Assembly (NCBI GenBank): GCA_017609795.1 | Contig: JAFCDH010000025.1 | Coordinates: forward strand, 1-9,207 | Reading direction: 5' to 3' | DNA: 9,207 nt | Source of the DNA: Candidatus Pacearchaeota archaeon | GTDB lineage: Archaea; Nanobdellota; Nanobdellia; Pacearchaeales; GW2011-AR1 | Part shown: positions 5,551-9,207 of the stretch, piece by piece | Layout of the letters: each line of letters starts with the position of its first letter | Position numbering within the stretch: the first letter of the stretch is position 1 | The notes under the pieces: model-generated | Database searches by the model: none | What the model saw: the letters and a program-made list of their open reading frames with translations, nothing else | What the model was told of the DNA's origin: nothing | Program-made: the position numbers and the translations under genes

Positions 5551-6552
5551 ATGAGATTTGAGAAATCAAACAAACATGCACAAACAGGAGTAGTAGTTTT
5601 AGTTTTGATTATACTTATTGTTTTGGTTTTAGTTCTTCTTATTTGGAATGTAGTTGTTCCACTTGTTAGAGAAAAAGGAGAAGATGTTGAAACAGGCTCT
5701 TTTATAATAAATTTAGATATTGAAGAAGTTGTTTTATTTGAAACAGGAGCTTTAAGAGTTAGAGTTAAAAGAGGTTCTGGAAAAGCAGATATTGATGGTT
5801 TAAGATTTGTTTTTAATGGTGAAGGACAAAGTGCTTCTGAAACAATTGAGGAAAATTTACCTGAAGAATTAGAAACTAAAACTTATAGTTTTAGTCCTAT
5901 ATTAGATATTGGAAAAGTTAAAAGTGTTTTTGTTGCTCCTATTTTTGGTAATAATTTAGGTATGGAATTTGAATCTGAAGTAAGTAAAATTATAGAGATT
6001 CCAGGAGGATTAGTTTCTTGGTGGAGATTTGAGGGAAATGCAGATGACTTTGTTTATAATAATCATGGAGAATTAGTAGGTAATGGAATAAGCGTGGATG
6101 GAAGATTGATTTCACAAGGAGTTGGAGGTTATGTTGATATAGCAGGAGATAATAGTTTAGATATAAATGATAAAATTGCAATTAGCTTTTGGATTAAAAC
6201 AAATGCTAATTCTGGAGTAATAATGAGAAAGACTGATAATTATGAGGTTTCTTTAGTTGATAGCAAAATCCAGTTTTCTTTTAGTGATGGGGATATACAA
6301 ACTATTAATGAGATTAATAATGATTGGAATCATGTTCTTATTAGTGCTGATGTTGGAGGTATTAAAAAAATTTATATTAATAATGAATTAGAGCTTTTTC
6401 AAGTAAATTATAATTTTAATGCAAATGATAATAATCTGAGTATTGGAGAAATTTCAGGAGAATTTGATGAATTTATGATATTTAATGAACCTTTGGCTGT
6501 TGCAGAAGCTGAAGCAATTTATAATAATCAAAAAGATGGTTTCTGGAGTTAA
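5551..6552 (+). CDS. Membrane-anchored LamG-domain surface protein
   Basis: Residues 12-38 form a strong hydrophobic helix after the short basic start MRFEKSNKHAQTG. This is a signal-anchor or pilin-like N-terminus, though no clean class III cleavage motif is present. Residues 45-150 are a beta-rich stalk of unrecognised type. Residues 152-327 are a LamG (concanavalin-like) domain: it opens with GLVSWWRFEGNADD, has ISFWIKT near 211-217 and DWNHVLIS at 258-265, and closes with FDEFMIFNEPL, all typical of DPANN LamG proteins. Such domains bind glycans or proteins, so adhesion is likely. Although it follows the MoxR/DUF58/VWA genes, 334 bases of structured spacer separate them, so it is probably a separate unit. 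It converges with the gene at 6728-7153. Confidence 0.88.
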   Translation: MRFEKSNKHAQTGVVVLVLIILIVLVLVLLIWNVVVPLVREKGEDVETGSFIINLDIEEVVLFETGALRVRVKRGSGKADIDGLRFVFNGEGQSASETIEENLPEELETKTYSFSPILDIGKVKSVFVAPIFGNNLGMEFESEVSKIIEIPGGLVSWWRFEGNADDFVYNNHGELVGNGISVDGRLISQGVGGYVDIAGDNSLDINDKIAISFWIKTNANSGVIMRKTDNYEVSLVDSKIQFSFSDGDIQTINEINNDWNHVLISADVGGIKKIYINNELELFQVNYNFNANDNNLSIGEISGEFDEFMIFNEPLAVAEAEAIYNNQKDGFWS

Positions 6553-6555
6553 AAG

Positions 6556-6679
6556 TATATCACAATTCTAATCTTTAATGCTTTGGAGATTATGGGTGTG
6601 AAGCTTTATTAGGTTAAAAAGTAACCTATTAACTTTAGTTGGTATAAAACACCTATATTTTAATGAATATAACGATATA
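6556..6679. other. Nested inverted repeats between convergent genes
   Basis: Three nested pairings occur: TATATC/GATATA (6556-6561 with 6674-6679), ATGGGTGT/ACACCTAT (6592-6599 with 6649-6656, one G-T pair) and TAGGTTA/TAACCTA (6610-6616 with 6622-6628, loop AAAAG). A GCTTTGGAGAT run (6580-6590) is shared with the element at 2336-2411. It may be a bidirectional 3'-end structure or a structured RNA read on the + strand. Confidence 0.4.
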
Positions 6680-6727
6680 AAGAGGAGAAGTGTATAGCTT
6701 AAAGATAAAATAAGATATTGAGAAAAT

Positions 6728-7153
6728 TTATTTATAATTTTCTAATATTGTATTGAACATATTAATTAATTGTTTAATTTGTTCAGGAGAATTTTTTTTC
6801 CCTTGATAATTTGCATCTGACATTGCTTTGCTAAATTTAGCATAATCTGGTTTTTTTTGCCTTTTAAATTGTTTTTCTAATTCTAAATAAGTTAGATTAT
6901 AACCTAAATTAAGATATTCTTTAAAAAAAGCTCTAGCAACTTTGTTTAATCTTTCAAAATCTTTTGTTTTAGGTTGAGAGGCTTTTTTTAATACTTTAAG
7001 CTGAGCTTTATATTCTGAAAATCTTTCTCTGTTTGTTTTTATTTTTTTGTAAAGTTTTTTATTTCTTGATAAAATAACCCATGCAACTACAATTAAAATT
7101 ACAACAACTAATCCTATTGGAATTACTATATTTAAAGGTATTAAAAATGCCAT
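6728..7153 (-). CDS. Small membrane protein resembling MoxR-cluster accessory proteins
   Basis: This 141-residue protein has a hydrophobic helix at residues 8-29, then a basic helix, and then an alpha-helical domain from about residue 64 to the end. That domain contains FERLNKVARAFFKEYLNLGY, LTYLELEKQF and SDANYQGKKNS. One N-terminal membrane helix followed by a small helical cytoplasmic domain resembles DUF4381/DUF4129-type proteins often found in MoxR/DUF58/VWA operons. This is pattern recognition by eye, not a domain match. If right, it is the missing accessory member of the cluster, displaced to the opposite strand beyond the LamG gene. The ATG at 7151-7153 has no Shine-Dalgarno site. The alternative is a lineage-specific membrane protein of unknown role. 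Confidence 0.75.
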   Translation of the reverse strand: MAFLIPLNIVIPIGLVVVILIVVAWVILSRNKKLYKKIKTNRERFSEYKAQLKVLKKASQPKTKDFERLNKVARAFFKEYLNLGYNLTYLELEKQFKRQKKPDYAKFSKAMSDANYQGKKNSPEQIKQLINMFNTILENYK

Positions 7154-7181
7154 TTTTTCTTTTATGTTTGTAAGATATTGG

Positions 7182-7188
7182 TTATAAA
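7182..7188 (-). promoter_or_regulatory. Probable TATA box for the minus-strand gene
   Basis: Read on the minus strand this is TTTATAA, its edge 29 bases before the ATG at 7153. A start about 25 bases downstream would give a nearly leaderless mRNA, in line with the missing Shine-Dalgarno site. Confidence 0.4.
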
Positions 7189-7227
7189 CTATTTTAATAT
7201 AAAAAAGTATCGTTGTTATGATTTTTG

Positions 7228-7257
7228 ATATTTGTTTGATTGAATTATATTTTAAAG
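7228..7257 (+). promoter_or_regulatory. Degenerate fourth copy of the recurrent box
   Basis: GATATTTG is followed by TTTGATTGAATTATAT and TTTTAAAG. This keeps the order of the three full boxes (GATA, short spacer, TTGATTGA, then an AT-rich TATA-like end), with G-to-A and C-to-T differences. It points rightwards into the long leader of the gene at 7696. Confidence 0.35.
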
Positions 7258-7306
7258 AAGAAATAATTTTAATATTTTATTGATCTTAGGGCTTTAAACT
7301 TCTGTG

Positions 7307-7416
7307 GTGTAGCTTGATTATGTATAGATACTAAGGAGAGAGGCTACATACATATTAAGTATTAAAAATACTTAAAATAGTAAGATTTATAAGTGATTTT
7401 ACATACATATTAAGTA
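7307..7416 (+). repeat. Hairpins and a 17-base direct repeat
   Basis: GTGTAGC (7307-7313) pairs with GCTACAT (7343-7349). TACATACATATTAAGTA occurs at 7345-7361 and again, identical, at 7400-7416. TTAAGTATT (7355-7363) and AATACTTAA (7367-7375) make a perfect 9-bp hairpin with loop AAA that overlaps the first repeat. The GATACTAAGG at 7327-7336 recalls the ends of the elements at 2336-2411 and 5434-5510. Confidence 0.45.
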
Positions 7417-7419
7417 ATA

Positions 7420-7571
7420 GGTGTGTAAAGTGGTGAAGATTATAGCAAGAGCTAGTAGTTTGACAAGTGTTAATTGGATTATTCTTATTTTTTTAACTAA
7501 ATTTTTAGGGAGCAGACTGCCTGCTTTACACACCTTTAGAAATTTGATTTCACCGCAAGGTAGTTCTGCTC
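7420..7571. ncRNA. Candidate structured RNA (strand uncertain) in the long gap before 7696
   Basis: GAGCAGACTGCC (7510-7521) pairs with GGTAG-T-TCTGCTC (7559-7571): 12 pairs with one bulged T and one G-T. GGTGTGTAAAG (7420-7430) is an exact reverse complement of CTTTACACACC (7524-7534), which lies in the loop of the first stem, so a pseudoknot or an alternative fold is possible. GAAAT/ATTTC forms a small hairpin inside. The segment 7508-7571 is much richer in G and C than the surroundings. The frames open here use codons unlike the neighbouring genes, so RNA is preferred to protein. The gap 7154-7695 shows no other convincing gene. Confidence 0.4.
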
Positions 7572-7684
7572 TTATTTTTTTTAGATTTATTTCAATATCT
7601 GATAATCTCATGAATGAGTTAGAGATGAAAAATGTGAAGATTTGTTATTTATTGAGATATGAGGATGTTAGACAAAGTAGTTTT

Positions 7685-7691
7685 GGAGGTG
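7685..7691 (+). promoter_or_regulatory. Strong Shine-Dalgarno site for the gene at 7696
   Basis: GGAGGTG matches the archaeal 16S rRNA tail, with GGAGG ending six bases before the ATG at 7696. It is the only fully canonical site in the window with a gene behind it. It fixes this start, since an in-frame TAG lies at 7678-7680. Confidence 0.75.
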
Positions 7692-7695
7692 GATT

Positions 7696-9207
7696 ATGTT
7701 AGAGGAAATAAAGAAATTACAAGAAAGAAAACAAAAACTTTTAGAGGCTGTTAGATTAACTAAAGAGAAAAAGCAAGGTGTGATTAAAATAGTTCAGGAT
7801 TTGCTTTCTCAATATAATTCTGGAAGACTTTCAAAACAAGATTATGAAGAAAAATTAAATGAATCTTTAGATAAAAGAAGTTCTGAAAAATGGATTAAAT
7901 ATTATGATGATTATCTTGCTTATTATGATTATCAGATAAAATTATGTGATAAATTAATTAGAGAAGAAAAATTAGAAGGGTTGAAAAAAGGATTGAAAGG
8001 GAAAGTATCTTTAATATTGAAGATTTTGATTGTTTTAGTTTTGTTAGTGTTTATTGTTTTTTTATTTTTTATTTTTAAACCAGGAATGAAAGAATTTTTT
8101 GAAAACCTTAGTGAAAAAGTTGGTTTTGACCAGACTCTTCCTGTTGTTTTAGAACCAGGAGCTGAAATTATCAAGGAATCTTTATTGCAACATCAAGCTG
8201 TTTTAGGCAGACCTGTAAAATGGAAAAAGCAATTTACAGTTGATGTTGTTTCTGATTTTAAATTAGAACTGCCAAAAGATTCTCAAAATGTAACAATTAA
8301 ACAAAAAAAAGATGGTGTTGAAAAAGATATTACTTCAATTGTGGAAATTGATGAAAAAGGAATTTTCAAAAAAAGAGTAGAAGTTGGAATAGATAAAAAA
8401 ACAATAACTGGCCAGGCTGTTTTAGATAAGATAGGGGGTAGTGAAATAGAATATGAAATTGAATATAAAACTCCTGGAGCTGAAATTTTTGAACAAAAAA
8501 TAGCAAATGGTAAAAGAATTGTAATTAAAGGACCAGATGATGTTCATTATGAAAATATTTTATCATTTACAAAACTCCCACAGAATTTTGAAGAAAAAGA
8601 TATAAATAAAATAAAAGTATATGAAATAAAAACACAAGATGGCGAGGAAATAAGAGAAAAAGTTGAATTTAGTGTTTATGATACTAATGAAGATGGTTTA
8701 TATGATTTTATTGAATGGGTAACCCCTTATTTAAGTGAAGCTGTTTTTGAGATTATAATTGAGATAAGTAAGGCAGAGCATTTAGATGAAAATAAAGAAT
8801 TTATTTCTGATATTTATAATGATGTTTATAAGCTAGATAATAATTGGAGTGAAGAAATAAATAATAATGAATATGTTAGAGTTATGTTTGAAGAAATGCT
8901 TGATGGTTCTAAGGATATTACTATTTATTTAAGAATTGTTTCTGGAGAACCAAAAATTGAAGTTTATGAATTTGAAGGTGATGATGTGGTTGCAGAGTTT
9001 GAGAGTTTAGTTGAAGGGGAGAATAAGATTTATTTAACAGAGCTTGAAGGATTACAAGATAAATTTGATTTAAAAGTTGTTGATGGAAGTGTTGAAATTG
9101 ATTATATTGTTGATCCTGTTTTAAAATATACTTGTCCTAATGATATGATTGCTTATTGGACTTTTAATGATGAAGATGTTTTAGGAACAGATGTTTATGA
9201 TGTTTTT
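7696..9207 (+). CDS. Large membrane-anchored surface protein, LamG-bearing (3' end outside window)
   Basis: The frame is open from the ATG at 7696 to the right edge: 504 codons with no stop. Residues 1-100 are a charged, probably coiled-coil helical domain. One membrane helix (about 103-128) follows, then a long beta-rich ectodomain. This includes ITGQAV (237-242) and a calcium-loop motif DTNEDGLYDFIE (329-340), with D/N/E at loop positions 1, 3, 5, 9 and 12 as in EF-hand or thrombospondin type 3 loops. From about residue 484, MIAYWTFNDEDVLG looks like the start of a LamG domain. The layout implies a cytoplasmic N-terminus and an adhesin-like exterior. Codon use matches the neighbouring genes. 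The leader is long and structured (7228-7571), and translation starts from a strong Shine-Dalgarno site. Confidence 0.88.
   Translation, partial: MLEEIKKLQERKQKLLEAVRLTKEKKQGVIKIVQDLLSQYNSGRLSKQDYEEKLNESLDKRSSEKWIKYYDDYLAYYDYQIKLCDKLIREEKLEGLKKGLKGKVSLILKILIVLVLLVFIVFLFFIFKPGMKEFFENLSEKVGFDQTLPVVLEPGAEIIKESLLQHQAVLGRPVKWKKQFTVDVVSDFKLELPKDSQNVTIKQKKDGVEKDITSIVEIDEKGIFKKRVEVGIDKKTITGQAVLDKIGGSEIEYEIEYKTPGAEIFEQKIANGKRIVIKGPDDVHYENILSFTKLPQNFEEKDINKIKVYEIKTQDGEEIREKVEFSVYDTNEDGLYDFIEWVTPYLSEAVFEIIIEISKAEHLDENKEFISDIYNDVYKLDNNWSEEINNNEYVRVMFEEMLDGSKDITIYLRIVSGEPKIEVYEFEGDDVVAEFESLVEGENKIYLTELEGLQDKFDLKVVDGSVEIDYIVDPVLKYTCPNDMIAYWTFNDEDVLGTDVYDVF

Noticed and set aside
5990..6181. Minus-strand ORF of 63 codons
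   Set aside because: It is antisense to the LamG domain gene, with no start signal and a low-complexity product.
7399..7611. Minus-strand ORF of 70 codons
   Set aside because: It overlaps strong inverted repeats and uses CTA, CTC, CTG and ATC far more than neighbouring genes. A small real protein cannot be fully excluded.
7421..7702. Plus-strand ORF of 93 codons from GTG
   Set aside because: No ribosome site, no domain, spans the structured island and runs into the next start; the pairing evidence favours RNA.
7932..8174. Minus-strand ORF of 80 codons
   Set aside because: It is antisense to the surface protein gene that runs from 7696 past the right edge.

Overview
The window reads as chromosomal DNA of a very AT-rich archaeon. 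The best guess is a DPANN lineage of the Pacearchaeota/Woesearchaeota kind. The reasons are LamG-type surface proteins whose build resembles those lineages (membrane anchor, calcium-loop motif, N-glycosylation sequons), a MoxR/DUF58/VWA cluster, an archaeal-style MntA/HepT pair, TATA-like boxes a short distance before start codons, and few Shine-Dalgarno sites. This is recognition by eye; no database was searched.

Layout. Bases 2-769 are the 3' part of a surface protein gene: a linker packed with sequons, then a C-terminal membrane anchor. Bases 939-2204 encode a MoxR AAA+ ATPase. A toxin-antitoxin pair follows: mntA at 2435-2899, overlapping hepT at 2896-3246 by ATGA. Next come DUF58 (3401-4309) and a BatA-like membrane VWA protein (4299-5216), overlapping by 11 bases. 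After a gene-free stretch of 334 bases, 5551-6552 encodes an anchored LamG protein. A minus-strand gene at 6728-7153 encodes a small membrane protein whose cytoplasmic part resembles proteins that usually accompany MoxR. After a 542-base gap, 7696-9207 is the start of a large anchored surface protein that enters a LamG domain as the window ends. This gene has no stop inside the window, so a simple ORF list would miss it.

Working model. MoxR, DUF58, the VWA protein and probably the minus-strand protein would form a membrane-associated AAA+ chaperone or maturation system. The genes on both sides encode surface proteins, so surface-protein maturation is a plausible task, but this is inference. 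The toxin-antitoxin pair sits where moxR and DUF58 are normally adjacent and looks inserted.

The most unusual signal is between the genes. A box made of AGATAAT, four variable bases and CTTGATTGAGCTTAT occurs with identical spacing before moxR, before DUF58 and after the VWA gene. A weaker copy lies at 7228-7257. Related hairpin elements of about 76 bases lie before mntA and before the LamG gene. Other gaps hold strong inverted repeats (5199-5228, 5369-5408, 6592-6656, 7510-7571). Together these suggest a family of shared promoters and/or structured leader RNAs that I cannot match to a named family.
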